From assembly GCF_030412785.1 (NCBI RefSeq), contig NZ_CP125295.1:5146001-5210000 (forward strand): a stretch of 64,000 nt of DNA, in the 5' to 3' direction. This document shows positions 47,106 through 56,731 of this stretch, in pieces; position 1 is the stretch's first letter; every line of letters begins with the position of its first letter. Made by a program: the position numbers and the translations under genes. Source of the DNA: Paraburkholderia sabiae (lineage in GTDB: Bacteria > Pseudomonadota > Gammaproteobacteria > Burkholderiales > Burkholderiaceae). The notes under the pieces were generated by a model, which saw nothing but the letters and a program-made list of their open reading frames with translations, made no database searches and had not been told where the DNA came from.

Positions 47106-47450
47106 TTTTCACAGCGGCTTGAATTCGGAAAACGGCTTGCATGCTGGGGCTCGAACGCTACGTGCCGTCCGGCGGGCTCATCGGGATCACTCTCTTGTCC
47201 CTCGCTTGTCCAATAACGGAGCGCTATGGCCGCCACTTTAGCGGAATCCCTCCGCCCATGTACAGGCAGCCGGCAGGTTTCAGTTCCTTACCATATGTTA
47301 TGGCGCCTTTTATGTCTAACGGCTAAAGATTCCGCCGCAAACGTCGATAACCCGTTCTGATGGACGGCCTCGCGTCTGCCCCGATCGGTCCGCCGACGGG
47401 CACCGCAGCGACGTCCAGCCTCAAGACGAACCGGGTAGTCAGCGATACAC
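47106..47450. other. Divergent control region
   Basis: Lies between the EAL-HDOD gene (minus) and the GGDEF-EAL gene (plus). An AT-richer patch at 47270-47340 probably holds promoter elements. No clear consensus boxes, dyads or terminators were found. Confidence 0.3.
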
Positions 47451-49280
47451 ATGGAAGCGACCAGGATCACCCCAGCCCGCCGGGGCTTGCTGCGCACGGC
47501 GATCGACCGATTCCGCGCGGTCCGCCAGCCCGCCCGCGCGACGGTTGCGCCAGGCACACCAGGCATTGCGCATGGGCTCGAACAGGCCGCAGGCGCCGTC
47601 GACTTCCTCGCGCACGTGGCGCGCAATCTCACCTTCCTCTATGTTTCCGAGGCGAGCCTGCGCTTCATCGGCTATCACCGCGAGTATCTGGAAACGGTCA
47701 CGCTGCACGAACTCGTCGCGCCCAACGACGTCGCGCGGCTCGATGCCGCACTGCGCCGCGCCGACGAAAGCGGCGCCGTCGAAAAAGTCACGCTGGACCT
47801 GATCAAGTCGCTGACCTATCCCGTGCCCGTCGAGCTGCGCATCGCGCGCAACTGCCACGACGGCATCGAAGGCTATTCGATTGCGGGCTTCGACGTGTCG
47901 AGCTGGCGCGCCACGGAAGCGAGCCTCAAGCATCAGCTGCATCACGACAATCTGACGGGCCTCGCAAACGTGCCCGCTCTCGTCGAAGAAATGCGCAACG
48001 CACAGCAGAAAGCGGATACGACGGGCAAGTCGGCCGCCCTGCTGCTGCTCGATATCGACGACTATCAGCGCGTGAACCGCGCGCTCGGCTACGACGCCGG
48101 CGACGAGATGCTGCGCGACACCGCGCGCCGCCTGTCGAACATGACGACGCAAGGCGAAGTGATCGCGCGTATTTCGAGCGACGAATTCGCGATCCTGCTG
48201 CCTCCCGTTCACGGGCGCGCCGATACCGCGCTGGCGGCCGAAGCGCTCGCGCGTCGTCTGCTGACGGCCATCCAGCAGCCATATACGTTCAACCGGCAGC
48301 CCGTGCATCTGTCGGCGAGCGTCGGCATTGCGCTGTATCCCGACACGCAGCACGCGGGCGAGTCGTCCGATGGCGCGTCGCGCGACAGTCAGCTGCTGCG
48401 CTGGGCCGACCATGCGCTGTCGCGCGCGAAAAACGCGGGCGGCAACACGCTCGCGTTCTACGTGCCCGACGACAGCCCCGCCGACGCCGAACGCCTGAAG
48501 CTCGAATCGGACCTCTACGACGGCGTGCGCAACGGCGAGTTCTCGCTGCACTTCCAGCCGATCACGAGCAGCCAGACGCGCGGCGTGGTGGGCGTCGAGG
48601 CGCTGATCCGCTGGCAGCATCCCGTGCACGGACTCGTGCCGCCGTCGATGTTCATTCCGCTCGCCGAATCCGTCGGTCTCATCAACTATCTGGGCAACTG
48701 GGTGCTGAAGGCCGCGTGCATGCAGCTGATCCGTTGGGACACCCAGGGCATCCGGCTGCAATACGTCGCCGTCAACGTGTCGCCGCAGCAGTTCCGCGAT
48801 CCGCGCTTCAAGGAAAGCGTGCGCGAAGCGATTGCGCTGACGGGCATCGATCCGCACCGGCTCGTGTTCGAAATCACGGAAAGCCTGCTGATGCACGACC
48901 CGCTGCACGCGACCACGCTGCTCGAAGAACTGACGGGACTAGGCATCCGCTTCGCCGTCGACGATTTCGGCACCGGCTATTCGAGTCTTGCGTATCTGCA
49001 ACGCTTTCCGCTCGCCAAATTGAAAATCGACCGGAGTTTTGTCGAGAATCTGCTAACCTCGCGCAACGATCAGGCGATCGTCAGCGCCGTCGTAGGTCTC
49101 GCGCAGACGCTCGACCTCGAACTCGTCGCCGAAGGCGTCGAAACGGAAGAACAACGCGACCTGCTCACCGAGATGGGTTGCGACCACATTCAGGGCTGGC
49201 TCGTCTGCAAGGCACTGCCATCGGAAGAACTCGCGCAGCGTTTCGAGTCGCGCGCGCTTCACGTGCATGGTGAAGCGTGA
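47451..49280 (+). CDS. PAS-GGDEF-EAL protein with degenerate GGDEF (SSDEF)
   Basis: A 609-residue cytosolic protein. A PAS domain (about 48-155, with FLYVSEASLRFIGYHREYL) leads to a GGDEF domain whose active-site loop is SSDEF (residues 242-246), so cyclase activity is probably lost. The EAL domain (about 360-600) keeps its full signature: EAL at 383-385, NVSPQQF, FEITES, DDFGTGYSSLAYLQ, KIDRSFV, AEGVE and IQGW. It is therefore probably a phosphodiesterase, perhaps GTP-regulated through the degenerate GGDEF domain. Its neighbours are three other HDOD/EAL signalling genes. Confidence 0.88.
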   Translation: MEATRITPARRGLLRTAIDRFRAVRQPARATVAPGTPGIAHGLEQAAGAVDFLAHVARNLTFLYVSEASLRFIGYHREYLETVTLHELVAPNDVARLDAALRRADESGAVEKVTLDLIKSLTYPVPVELRIARNCHDGIEGYSIAGFDVSSWRATEASLKHQLHHDNLTGLANVPALVEEMRNAQQKADTTGKSAALLLLDIDDYQRVNRALGYDAGDEMLRDTARRLSNMTTQGEVIARISSDEFAILLPPVHGRADTALAAEALARRLLTAIQQPYTFNRQPVHLSASVGIALYPDTQHAGESSDGASRDSQLLRWADHALSRAKNAGGNTLAFYVPDDSPADAERLKLESDLYDGVRNGEFSLHFQPITSSQTRGVVGVEALIRWQHPVHGLVPPSMFIPLAESVGLINYLGNWVLKAACMQLIRWDTQGIRLQYVAVNVSPQQFRDPRFKESVREAIALTGIDPHRLVFEITESLLMHDPLHATTLLEELTGLGIRFAVDDFGTGYSSLAYLQRFPLAKLKIDRSFVENLLTSRNDQAIVSAVVGLAQTLDLELVAEGVETEEQRDLLTEMGCDHIQGWLVCKALPSEELAQRFESRALHVHGEA

Positions 49281-49365
49281 CGGACATGACGCGTAACGAC
49301 ACTGTGCACCGGCTACGTCACGACGTGCCACTCACTGGAAACTGTATGCCTCTTGCGGGACTTAC

Positions 49366-50823
49366 ATGCTAAAGGCTGCGCTGCTTGAACGGCTCTGGGC
49401 TCGCATGAACGAGCGCGGCGATTTTCCGATGCTGCAGCAGTCGCTTCGCACAACGATGGCCGCGATGAGCAATGACGACCTCGATTTCAGCGGGATCGTC
49501 CAGATTGTGCTCTCCGACTTCGCGCTGACCCAGAAGGTACTGCGTCTCGCGAATTCGGCGATGTACATGGCGTTCGGCGGCAACATCACCACCGTCTCGC
49601 GCGCGCTCATGGTGCTCGGCATGGATGCCGTCGGACACCTCGTCGTCGGCCTGAAGATCGTCGATCACTTTCATCACAGCGCGCCGCGCCGTATCGATGC
49701 GAAGCTCGAACTCAACCGCACCATGCTGTCCGGCTGCGTCGCGCGCAAGCTCACCGAGCGCGGCGATCTGCGCCAGGGCGAAGAAGCTGTTGTCTGCACG
49801 CTGATGCGCCAGATCGGCAAACTGCTCGTCGTGTTCTATCTCGATGCCGAGTGGGATCAGATTCGCCGTCAGGTCGACACGGGCATGGGCGAGAACGAAG
49901 CCTGCGAGAGCGTACTCGGCGTGACGTTCGAAGAAATCGGTCTTGAAGCGGCGACGCGCTGGCGTCTGCCCGAACTGATCCGCGTCGGCATGACCGAGTT
50001 CGATCCGCTGCAGGAAGACGAGCCGCGCCAGGTGCAATGGCTGCGCGCGATCACGAACTACTCGACGGAAGTCGCGAACGTGCTGACGCAGCCGCATCTG
50101 CCCGAGTCGCAGCGCGACGTGCGCATAGCGGAACTCGCGCAGCGCTACAGCCGCACGCTCAACACCGATCCCGACGTGCTCGTCGACATGAGCCTCACGC
50201 TCGCCGAAGAAGAAACCCGCGACGGCTTGATGCGCGAGATCTTCGAACTGCGCGCGAACGCCGATGCAATCGCGCGCGAGTCGGTCGATCCCGAATCGTG
50301 CATCCGCGCGGGCGTCCGCGAATTGCAGGCTTTGCCGAGCGACAGCGGACTCGCGCCCGCGCTCGCGATGGCCTCGGAAACAGTGCTCGCGGGGCTGCAG
50401 TTCGAGCGCACGGTCGTGTTCGTGCGACATGGCAGCGGCATCTTCAAGGCATCGATGGGATTCGGCGCGAAGATCGATGCGGCGCTGCCCAAGCTGAGCT
50501 TCGCGACGGCCTTCGAGCCCGACGTGTTCCATCTCGCGATTGCGAACTCCGTCGGCATCTTCATCGAAAACGCGCGCGATCCGAAAATGCACGCGCGTCT
50601 GCCGGACTGGTATCGCCGCGCGTTCGACGGCGTGCATTCGTTCGTGCTGTTGCCCGTTGTGCTGGAGAACAAGTCGACGGTCGCCCTGCTCTATGGAGAC
50701 TGGGCGCATCACGATCTGCCGCGCCGCATTTCGCAGCGGGAAATGGCCGCGCTCAACGAACTGGCACGCGAGTTGGGCAGGTTCTTTGCCTATGCGCCCG
50801 TGAGCGAGCTGGAGACGCTTTAA
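49366..50823 (+). CDS. HDOD-domain signalling protein with GAF-like C-terminus
   Basis: A 485-residue cytosolic protein. The HDOD domain (about 15-210) shows LTQKVLRLANSAMYMAFGGNITTVSRALMVLGMD, with only partial HD-type metal residues, so it is likely a binding platform rather than a phosphohydrolase. Residues about 300-480 resemble a GAF domain (TVVFVRHGSGIF... then SFVLLPVVLENKSTVALLYGDW). It lies 85 bp after the GGDEF-EAL gene on the same strand and may be co-transcribed. Output unknown; the domain mix suggests a c-di-GMP-linked regulator. Confidence 0.8.
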   Translation: MLKAALLERLWARMNERGDFPMLQQSLRTTMAAMSNDDLDFSGIVQIVLSDFALTQKVLRLANSAMYMAFGGNITTVSRALMVLGMDAVGHLVVGLKIVDHFHHSAPRRIDAKLELNRTMLSGCVARKLTERGDLRQGEEAVVCTLMRQIGKLLVVFYLDAEWDQIRRQVDTGMGENEACESVLGVTFEEIGLEAATRWRLPELIRVGMTEFDPLQEDEPRQVQWLRAITNYSTEVANVLTQPHLPESQRDVRIAELAQRYSRTLNTDPDVLVDMSLTLAEEETRDGLMREIFELRANADAIARESVDPESCIRAGVRELQALPSDSGLAPALAMASETVLAGLQFERTVVFVRHGSGIFKASMGFGAKIDAALPKLSFATAFEPDVFHLAIANSVGIFIENARDPKMHARLPDWYRRAFDGVHSFVLLPVVLENKSTVALLYGDWAHHDLPRRISQREMAALNELARELGRFFAYAPVSELETL

Positions 50824-50929
50824 AGCTGGACGCGTCGCCGGTTGTCTGGTTTGCTTGTAGCGACGTCCTCTTCCATCCGCATGCGCGGCTCATGCATTCG
50901 AGCCGCGCATCGTCTTGCTTCAACCTGCT

Positions 50930-52309
50930 TCAGTCTTCGATCCGCTCCAGCCCCGTCGCCTCCGCGCTGCGATCGGCGATGCCGGCCCATGCGGCGGCGA
51001 CGAGCCCCATCTGCGCGATATCGCTGACTTGCAGACCTTCGAGCTGCGCACACGCGCTTTCAATTTCCGCCCATGCGCCGCGCTCGAGCGCTTCGATCAG
51101 CGTGAGCAACTTGCCGAGCGCGCCTTCGCGCAGCAGGATCGCATCGCGGATCGGCTTGGACAGCGCCAGCACATTGAGCGTATGTTCGAGCGAGCCGCCG
51201 AACACCGAATCGACGAACGAGAACACGCCTGTCAGAAAGGCTGCATCGGCTTCGTCGCGACCGGCTTCGGGCAGATGTTCGACGGCCAGTTCCATGAAAC
51301 GCGCGCGCGTCGCGGCGAGTTGCAGCAGCGGATCGTCTTCGAGCGCGACCTTGCGGCCGTCCGCGTACAGCAGCAGTTGCGTCCAGCGCGCGATGCGGTT
51401 CGTGCCCGTCGCGTTGATCGCTTCGCGCAACGTCGTGACCTTGCGGCCCATCGCGAGACCGCTCGAATTGGCGAGGCGCATCAGATGCATCACGAGCACC
51501 GGATTCAGCTTCAGTTCCGCTTCGAGCTGCGCGACGGTCGGCTCGCCGCCGAGCAGTTGCAGCAGGTTCAGCAGCGCATGACGCGGCGCGCTGACCTTGC
51601 GGGCGGCGGCGCCCTGCGGATGCGCGAAGTAATAACCCTGAAAGCGGTCGAAGCCGAGACTGAGCGCCTGTTCGAACACTTCCTGCGACTCGACGCCCAT
51701 CGCGATCAGCAGCTTGCCCGCCGACTTCAGCACGCTCGCGAACTTGGGCAGCATCGCCTGCGGGATGCGGTTCATGTCGATCTTCACGGCATCGACGTAT
51801 GGCAGCAGACGCGCGAAGGTTTCATCGGCTTGCGCGACGTTGTCGATCACGAAGCGATAACGGCGGCCGTGCAACTCGACAAGGCGCGCGATCAGTGTGT
51901 CGTCGGCGACGATGTCGGGCGACAACTGGAACATGAAGCGCTCGGCGGGCAGACTGCGGATGGCCTCGTCGAATAGCAGTTCACGCGTGATGGGAAGATA
52001 GCCCGGATGATTGGCGAGCGCCGCGCGCACGTCGTGCTGCAAGACCGTCTTGATGAAGAGTTCGGCGGCGCTCGGGCCGGCTTTCGGCTGCTCGCTTTCC
52101 CCGTCTTCTGCGGCTTCGGCGGGTTCAGCCACTGGCGCTTGATACAGCTTGAGTTCGAACGCGCACAGCATGTTGTCGCGGTTCAGGATGGGCTGACGGG
52201 CAAACGAAACGTTTGCGCGAGCGTCCTGCGTAGTGCCTGGTTGAATGCCTGGCTGAATGCCCGGAACGCCTTCTGCCAGGCGTTCGTCTGCGACTGCGGT
52301 GGTGGTCAT
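50930..52309 (-). CDS. Degenerate EAL-HDOD signalling protein
   Basis: A 459-residue paralogue of the protein at 45780. The EAL site is replaced by FELKLY, the DDFGTG loop by IDNVAQADE, and EGVE by MGVE, while VKIDMN and FQGYYFAHP survive; no phosphodiesterase activity is expected. An acidic linker (about 60-85) interrupts the EAL fold. The HDOD domain reads NPVLVMHLMRLANSSGLAMGRKVTTLREAINATGTNRI. Start 52309 (MTTTAVADERL) is chosen over an upstream frame of 99 non-family residues. It converges with the HDOD-GAF gene. Confidence 0.8.
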   Translation of the reverse strand: MTTTAVADERLAEGVPGIQPGIQPGTTQDARANVSFARQPILNRDNMLCAFELKLYQAPVAEPAEAAEDGESEQPKAGPSAAELFIKTVLQHDVRAALANHPGYLPITRELLFDEAIRSLPAERFMFQLSPDIVADDTLIARLVELHGRRYRFVIDNVAQADETFARLLPYVDAVKIDMNRIPQAMLPKFASVLKSAGKLLIAMGVESQEVFEQALSLGFDRFQGYYFAHPQGAAARKVSAPRHALLNLLQLLGGEPTVAQLEAELKLNPVLVMHLMRLANSSGLAMGRKVTTLREAINATGTNRIARWTQLLLYADGRKVALEDDPLLQLAATRARFMELAVEHLPEAGRDEADAAFLTGVFSFVDSVFGGSLEHTLNVLALSKPIRDAILLREGALGKLLTLIEALERGAWAEIESACAQLEGLQVSDIAQMGLVAAAWAGIADRSAEATGLERIED

Positions 52310-52530
52310 TCCCGGTCCCCTGTCGACCCGGGTTCGCGCTTGCGCGCCGAACCGGATTCCGTGCAAGTAGTTGTGGCGAAGCGTTGCGCTTCGTGCTCTC
52401 GTCTGTTCGGTATTGTTTTCTCGACGATTCTGTCCGACCTGTCGAGCCGTCGTTCCCCGTGCGCCGATTTTAGCGCACGCAGACTTGCACAGGGGCACGG
52501 CGAAGCGAAAAAAGACTATAAAACAAGGGC

Positions 52531-52561
52531 AAAAATGCAACTGGCCGCGCAAGGCGGCCAG
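52531..52561 (-). terminator. Rho-independent terminator after the binding-protein gene
   Basis: Perfect 8-bp stem CTGGCCGC / GCGGCCAG (52541-52548 and 52554-52561) with a 5-base loop; on the minus strand it is followed by TTGCATTTTTG. It ends the amino-acid binding-protein transcript, about 70 bp after its stop codon. The remainder of 52310-52530 holds the promoter region of the EAL-HDOD gene and no other feature I can support. Confidence 0.75.
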
Positions 52562-52591
52562 TCTGTGGTGCGGCGTGCTGTCGTGCCGATC

Positions 52592-52624
52592 CGGCATCCG
52601 GCGCATGATCCGCGCCGGATGCCG
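52592..52624. repeat. Strong inverted repeat next to the binding-protein stop codon
   Basis: A perfect 13-bp inverted repeat (52592-52604 against 52612-52624, core CGGCATCCGG) with a 7-base loop, six bases from the stop codon at 52631. It has no U tract and is followed by the true terminator, so it may protect the mRNA 3' end of this highly expressed type of gene. Confidence 0.7.
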
Positions 52625-52630
52625 TGTGCA

Positions 52631-53428
52631 TTACTTGAGCACGACCTTCACGTCGAAGTACTTTGCGGCGAGGCGATCGATCGTGCCGTCCGCCTTCAGT
52701 TCCTTGAGCGCCTGGTTGACGGCGCCCTTCAGCTGCGCGTCGCCCTTGCGAAGACCGAAGCCGACGCCCGAACCGAGCAGCTTCTCGTCGGAGACAGCCG
52801 GGCCGGCAAATTCGAAGCCTGCGCCTTGCGACTTCTTGAGGAAGCCCTTCGATGCCGCTTCCGCATCCTGGAACGACGCATCGAGGCGACCCGCGACGAG
52901 GTCCGCGTAGACCTGATCCTGCGTCTGATACGGGATCACGTCGACGCCGTTCGGCGCCCACTTCGCTTTCGCGTAGGTTTCCTGGATCGTGCCTTGCAGC
53001 ACGCCGACGTGCTTGCCCTTGAGCGAAGCGGGCGTCGGCTGCAGGCCGCTGCCCTTCTTCGCGATCATCTGGTTGGGAATCACGTAGATGGGATCGGTGA
53101 AGTCGATAACGGCGCGGCGCTGATCGGTGATCGACATATCCGAGTTGATCGCGCTGAACTTGCGGGCTTGCAGCGCGGGGATGAGGCCGTCGAACGAATT
53201 CTCGACCCACACGCATCGGGTCTTGAGCTTGGCGCAGACGGCGTTGCCGATATCGATGTCGAAGCCTTGCAGATCGCCGGCGGGCGACTTCGATTCGAAG
53301 GGAGCGTAGGACGCTTCGACGCCGAAGCGGATTTCCTTGATTTCGGAGGCTGTTGCTGTTGTTGTTGCTGTTATGGCTGCGCCGGCCAGTGCTGCGAGCG
53401 TTAGCGTCTTCTGCCAATTCATTTTCAT
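52631..53428 (-). CDS. Amino-acid ABC transporter periplasmic binding protein (Lys/Arg/Orn type)
   Basis: A 265-residue periplasmic protein with a signal peptide (ALAGAAITATTTATA, cut near SEIKE). Solute-binding family 3 marks: IRFGVEASYAPFESKSPAGDLQGFDIDIGNAVC, then DMSITDQRRAVIDFTDPIY (arginine that clamps the amino-acid carboxylate) and YFDVKV at the end. It resembles ArgT/HisJ/AotJ, so arginine or ornithine is the likely ligand, supported by the neighbouring ast operon. It is separated from astE by repeat copy B. The start ATG at 53428 follows GGAAAGC. No permease gene is adjacent; those are probably upstream of the window end. Confidence 0.85.
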   Translation of the reverse strand: MKMNWQKTLTLAALAGAAITATTTATASEIKEIRFGVEASYAPFESKSPAGDLQGFDIDIGNAVCAKLKTRCVWVENSFDGLIPALQARKFSAINSDMSITDQRRAVIDFTDPIYVIPNQMIAKKGSGLQPTPASLKGKHVGVLQGTIQETYAKAKWAPNGVDVIPYQTQDQVYADLVAGRLDASFQDAEAASKGFLKKSQGAGFEFAGPAVSDEKLLGSGVGFGLRKGDAQLKGAVNQALKELKADGTIDRLAAKYFDVKVVLK

Positions 53429-53487
53429 TATTGCTTTCCTCAGGAAGTACATGGGGCGAGGTGTTTGATTCGCCCCGGCGTGCGGAA

Positions 53488-53516
53488 GATCATTGCAACG
53501 CCAAAATTGCCGTTCA
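53488..53516 (-). promoter_or_regulatory. Candidate sigma70 promoter of the binding-protein gene
   Basis: On the minus strand a TTGAAC -35 box (53511-53516) is followed after 17 bp by an AATGAT -10 box (53488-53493), 60 bp before the start codon. Confidence 0.45.
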
Positions 53517-53533
53517 AAGAGCGTTCGTGGATT

Positions 53534-53548
53534 TGGTGCGGCGCACCA
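53534..53548. promoter_or_regulatory. Candidate operator upstream of the binding-protein promoter
   Basis: A perfect 15-bp dyad TGGTGC-GGC-GCACCA lies 18 bp upstream of the predicted -35 box. The position suits an activator. The binding protein is not known; the ArgR-like regulator encoded at 62317 is one candidate. Confidence 0.35.
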
Positions 53549-53688
53549 GGCGCTTCACAAAGCCGGCGATTTTACAGGGTGTTTTGATTTAGCTACCGCG
53601 GGGTGGGGTTTGGTCGTCTCTTCTGAGTGTGATTCCTGTTTTCGCTTCGAGCGTCGAAGATGCAAGTTTTTGTCGTAGAGGGACAATG

Positions 53689-54339
53689 TTTTTTCGTGCG
53701 ACGCAGTCGGTGGTTTTTTTCTGTGCTGGCATCCGCGAATTCGTATCGGTCGGTTTTTTTTGCTGCGCTGGCGTCCGCGAATTCATATCGGGTCTTCATA
53801 CGTTGCCCCTGTGCGGGGCGGCACCTACTTTTCTTTGCAGCGGCAAAGAAAAGTAGGCAAAAGAAAGCCGCTTCAAACCTCCGGTGCCCGCCAGGATAAC
53901 GCTACGGCACACGTTCTTTGAGCTGTCGCGCAGTGACGCAAACACTCCGTAGAAAGCCCGCAGTCAGGCGCGCGCGGCGCGAAAGATGACATCCACCTGG
54001 GGCACATTCGGTCGGCTTGGTCTTGTCCGTTTGCCGTCGGCCCAATTGCGGCGGTATGTGCTCGAGACCGTGTTGGGTTTTCGCGCCGTGCGCGGTTGAC
54101 TGTGGGCTTTCTACAGAGTGCGGCCATCGCTGCGCGACAGCTCAACTGCGGCATGCCGTAGTGCGAACCTGGCGGGCACTGGAGGTTCAAACGCGGCTTT
54201 CTTTTGCCTACTTTTCTTTGCCGCTGCAAAGAAAAGTAGGTGCCGCCCCGCACAGGGGCAACGCATGAAGCACCGATACGAACTCGCGGATGCCAGCGCA
54301 GCAAAAAAAGCATGGCGACTAGCGTCGCAGACAAAAAAA
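53689..54339. repeat. Large palindromic repeat element, copy B
   Basis: Second copy of the element, about 650 bp. Inner symmetrical core 53805-54259 with near-perfect 84-bp arms, each with the same nested 15-bp hairpin; inner pair around GTAGAAAGCCCGCAGT as in copy A. The right end reads GACTAGCGTCGCAGAC followed by AAAAAAAC and touches the astE stop codon directly (stop at 54340-54342). The left terminal repeat is more diverged and contains a duplicated GGC-TCCGCGAATTC block. No transposase gene. Confidence 0.88.
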
Positions 54340-55398
54340 CTACGTCAACGACCGATGACACTCATCAGTAGTTTCAACAACAAGCAACCCCGCCCGCAAT
54401 CCAGGCTTCACAGTCGCATTAGGAAACACGATGCGCTCCTCATCATGCCGCACGACATACCGATACTCCCCGTCCCGTGCGAGAACAGTATCGCGCCCAA
54501 AAGCAGTGAAATTGGCAACATCATTAGCAAACAGCAACTCGAACGAATCACTCTGCTTGGTGATCTGATCGATGACGGTAAACACGCGCGGCAACGCCAG
54601 AGAAGCATCGCCCTGCCCGTCGGCAATCAAAAGCCGCAACGCAGAATCAGCCGAAGCAAACCGCGAAAGGTCGTTCTCGCCAAAAGCACGAACTTTCCCG
54701 AGTTCCAGCGTGCACGCATCGGCACCACACGCCTCGGCGGTGAAATGCGAATACGTGTTGCCCTTCGTAGTATGCAAGAGAACAGCCGCAATCCGCGCAT
54801 CCCGCAACCACTCGAACATCGCACGCGACAGCGGCTCACCCGTATGCGGCAGCAGCGCAAACTGTTCGAACACGGACGCGCGGATCGCCGTGTGCATATC
54901 GACATGCCAACGCGCACCCGGCGCATCCGCTGCATCGGCAAAGAACCGCACAGCGATCCGCTCCAGCGCCGCAGCCCGCGGCGCCTCATGGCTCGCAGGC
55001 AACTGCGCATGACGCCCGCTGAACAGCCGGTTCAGATCGTCGTCGATGTAGCGGCACGAGTCGCGCATCGCCTGCACGTTGCCGAGAATCACCAGCAACC
55101 GGCAAGCAAGCGCAGCGCTCCCGTTCGCGATGTCCCGCACGAGAAACGACAGCAGCTCGATGGGCGCCGTTTCGTCGCCATGAATACCCGCCGACGCGAG
55201 CACGCTGCGCACCTCGCCGTGCGATGGAGAAGCAAGCTCAGAAGCAGGCTCGAACTGCAACACGCCATCGTCGATCCACGTCCAGCGCACGCCGTTCGCG
55301 CACACGCCCTCGCGCGCATCGTCGGCTGGCTGCTTACCAGCCAGCGTGAACCCGAGAAAATCGTCGAGCATCATCGACGTATCAGCGCTGGAAGTCAT
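54340..55398 (-). CDS. astE: Succinylglutamate desuccinylase AstE
   Basis: A 352-residue zinc enzyme of the aspartoacylase/M14-like family that cleaves N-succinylglutamate to succinate and glutamate, the last step of the AST pathway. Zinc ligands sit in [15 protein letters not shown] (His and Glu) and [10 protein letters not shown] (His). It is last in the ast operon, overlapping astB by 17 bp; starts at 55374 or 55371 (MMLDDF) would avoid the overlap. The final 350 bp use many T- and G-ending codons, unlike the rest, as the gene runs into palindromic repeat copy B. Confidence 0.9.
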   Translation of the reverse strand: MTSSADTSMMLDDFLGFTLAGKQPADDAREGVCANGVRWTWIDDGVLQFEPASELASPSHGEVRSVLASAGIHGDETAPIELLSFLVRDIANGSAALACRLLVILGNVQAMRDSCRYIDDDLNRLFSGRHAQLPASHEAPRAAALERIAVRFFADAADAPGARWHVDMHTAIRASVFEQFALLPHTGEPLSRAMFEWLRDARIAAVLLHTTKGNTYSHFTAEACGADACTLELGKVRAFGENDLSRFASADSALRLLIADGQGDASLALPRVFTVIDQITKQSDSFELLFANDVANFTAFGRDTVLARDGEYRYVVRHDEERIVFPNATVKPGLRAGLLVVETTDECHRSLT

Positions 55399-56722
55399 AC
55401 AGCGAACCCAGGCCGAGAATCTGCGTCAATTCATCGAGCGCCGTGCGCGACTCGTTCAGCAACTTCGGATCGGCGAGATCGGCAGGCGCGAGGCGATCGC
55501 GATAGTGCGTCTCGATCCATCCGTCCAGCCGCGCGAACAGCATGTCGTCGATCCACACGCCCGGCGTCACCGCGCCGCGCTCCGCCTCGTTCAGCACGAC
55601 GCGCAGCCGCAAGCACGCCGGGCCGCCGCCGTTCTTCATGCTCTCGCGCAGATCGAAAACCAGCACGTCATCGATAGGCGCCGTGCTTTGCGCAAGTTCA
55701 TCGAGGTACGCCGCCACTCGCGGATTCTCGCGACACTCCTGCGGCACGACCAGCACCTGCTTGCCGTCGCCGCGCAACAGCAGCTGGCTGTTGAACAGAT
55801 ACGACGTCACGGCATCGGCGACACTCACCTGCGCGTCCGGTACTTCGATCACGTTGAACTCGCCGTTGAGCTTCGCCATTTTCGCGCGCAGTTCGTCGTA
55901 CACGGCCTTCTGATCGACAAACGCCAACTGATGACAAAACAGCGTGCGCGCATTACCGACAGCGATCACGTCGTTATGAAACACGCCTGCGTCGATCACT
56001 TCCGGCGTCTGCTGCGCGTACACGGTTGCCTCGTCGGAGAGGCCATGACGATGCGCGACGGCGCGGCTCGCCTCGAACGTCTGACGCGCGGGATAACGCT
56101 TCGGCTCCGGTCCGCGCCGATATTCGCTGCGTCCATACACGAAGAACTCGACGCCCTTCGCGCCATACTCTGCGCAAAAACGCGTGTGATTCGCCGCGCC
56201 TTCGTCGCCGAGTGCGGGCGTGCCGGGCAGCGCCTCGTGCACGACGAAGTGCGACGGGTCCGCGAACATCGCGCGCAACGTGCGGCGCGTCGATTCATGC
56301 TCGATCGCGCGATGCAGCTTGCTTGTCAGGTTGGCGGGCGTGAAGTGCACGCGGCCATCCTGCGTGTCCGCTGAAGGGCTCACTGTGGCCGCATTCGCCG
56401 TCCACATCGCCGACGCGGAACTCGCGGCCGCGAGCAGTTCGGGCGCGTTCTTCGCCACGCGTTCGATCACGCTCGCTTCGTCGCCGGAAAAGCCGAGTTC
56501 GCGCAACAGGCGCATCGACGGACGCTCCTGCGGCGGCAGCACGCCCTGTTTGAAACCGAGGTCCGCGAGCTGCTTCATCTTGCGCAACCCCTGCTTCGCG
56601 GCCATCTTCGGATTCGCGATGGACTTGTCGTTGCTCTGCGACGCGACGTTGCCGAACGACAGCCCTGCATAGTTGTGAGTCGGTCCGACGAGTCCGTCGA
56701 AATTGGCTTCAGTGGCTTGCAT
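55382..56722 (-). CDS. astB: N-succinylarginine dihydrolase AstB
   Basis: A 446-residue enzyme that converts N2-succinylarginine to N2-succinylornithine, two ammonia and CO2. It opens with [26 protein letters not shown], diagnostic for AstB, and has the catalytic cysteine in [16 protein letters not shown] with histidines in [12 protein letters not shown] and [11 protein letters not shown]. Family: pentein fold. It starts 9 bp after the astD stop, so it belongs to the operon astC-astA-astA-astD-astB-astE. Confidence 0.93.
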   Translation of the reverse strand: MQATEANFDGLVGPTHNYAGLSFGNVASQSNDKSIANPKMAAKQGLRKMKQLADLGFKQGVLPPQERPSMRLLRELGFSGDEASVIERVAKNAPELLAAASSASAMWTANAATVSPSADTQDGRVHFTPANLTSKLHRAIEHESTRRTLRAMFADPSHFVVHEALPGTPALGDEGAANHTRFCAEYGAKGVEFFVYGRSEYRRGPEPKRYPARQTFEASRAVAHRHGLSDEATVYAQQTPEVIDAGVFHNDVIAVGNARTLFCHQLAFVDQKAVYDELRAKMAKLNGEFNVIEVPDAQVSVADAVTSYLFNSQLLLRGDGKQVLVVPQECRENPRVAAYLDELAQSTAPIDDVLVFDLRESMKNGGGPACLRLRVVLNEAERGAVTPGVWIDDMLFARLDGWIETHYRDRLAPADLADPKLLNESRTALDELTQILGLGSLYDFQR

Positions 56723-56731
56723 CGTCGATCC

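Noticed and set aside
53689..54339. Palindromic element as an insertion sequence
   Set aside because: Terminal inverted repeats are present but there is no transposase-length frame; no target duplication could be confirmed by eye.
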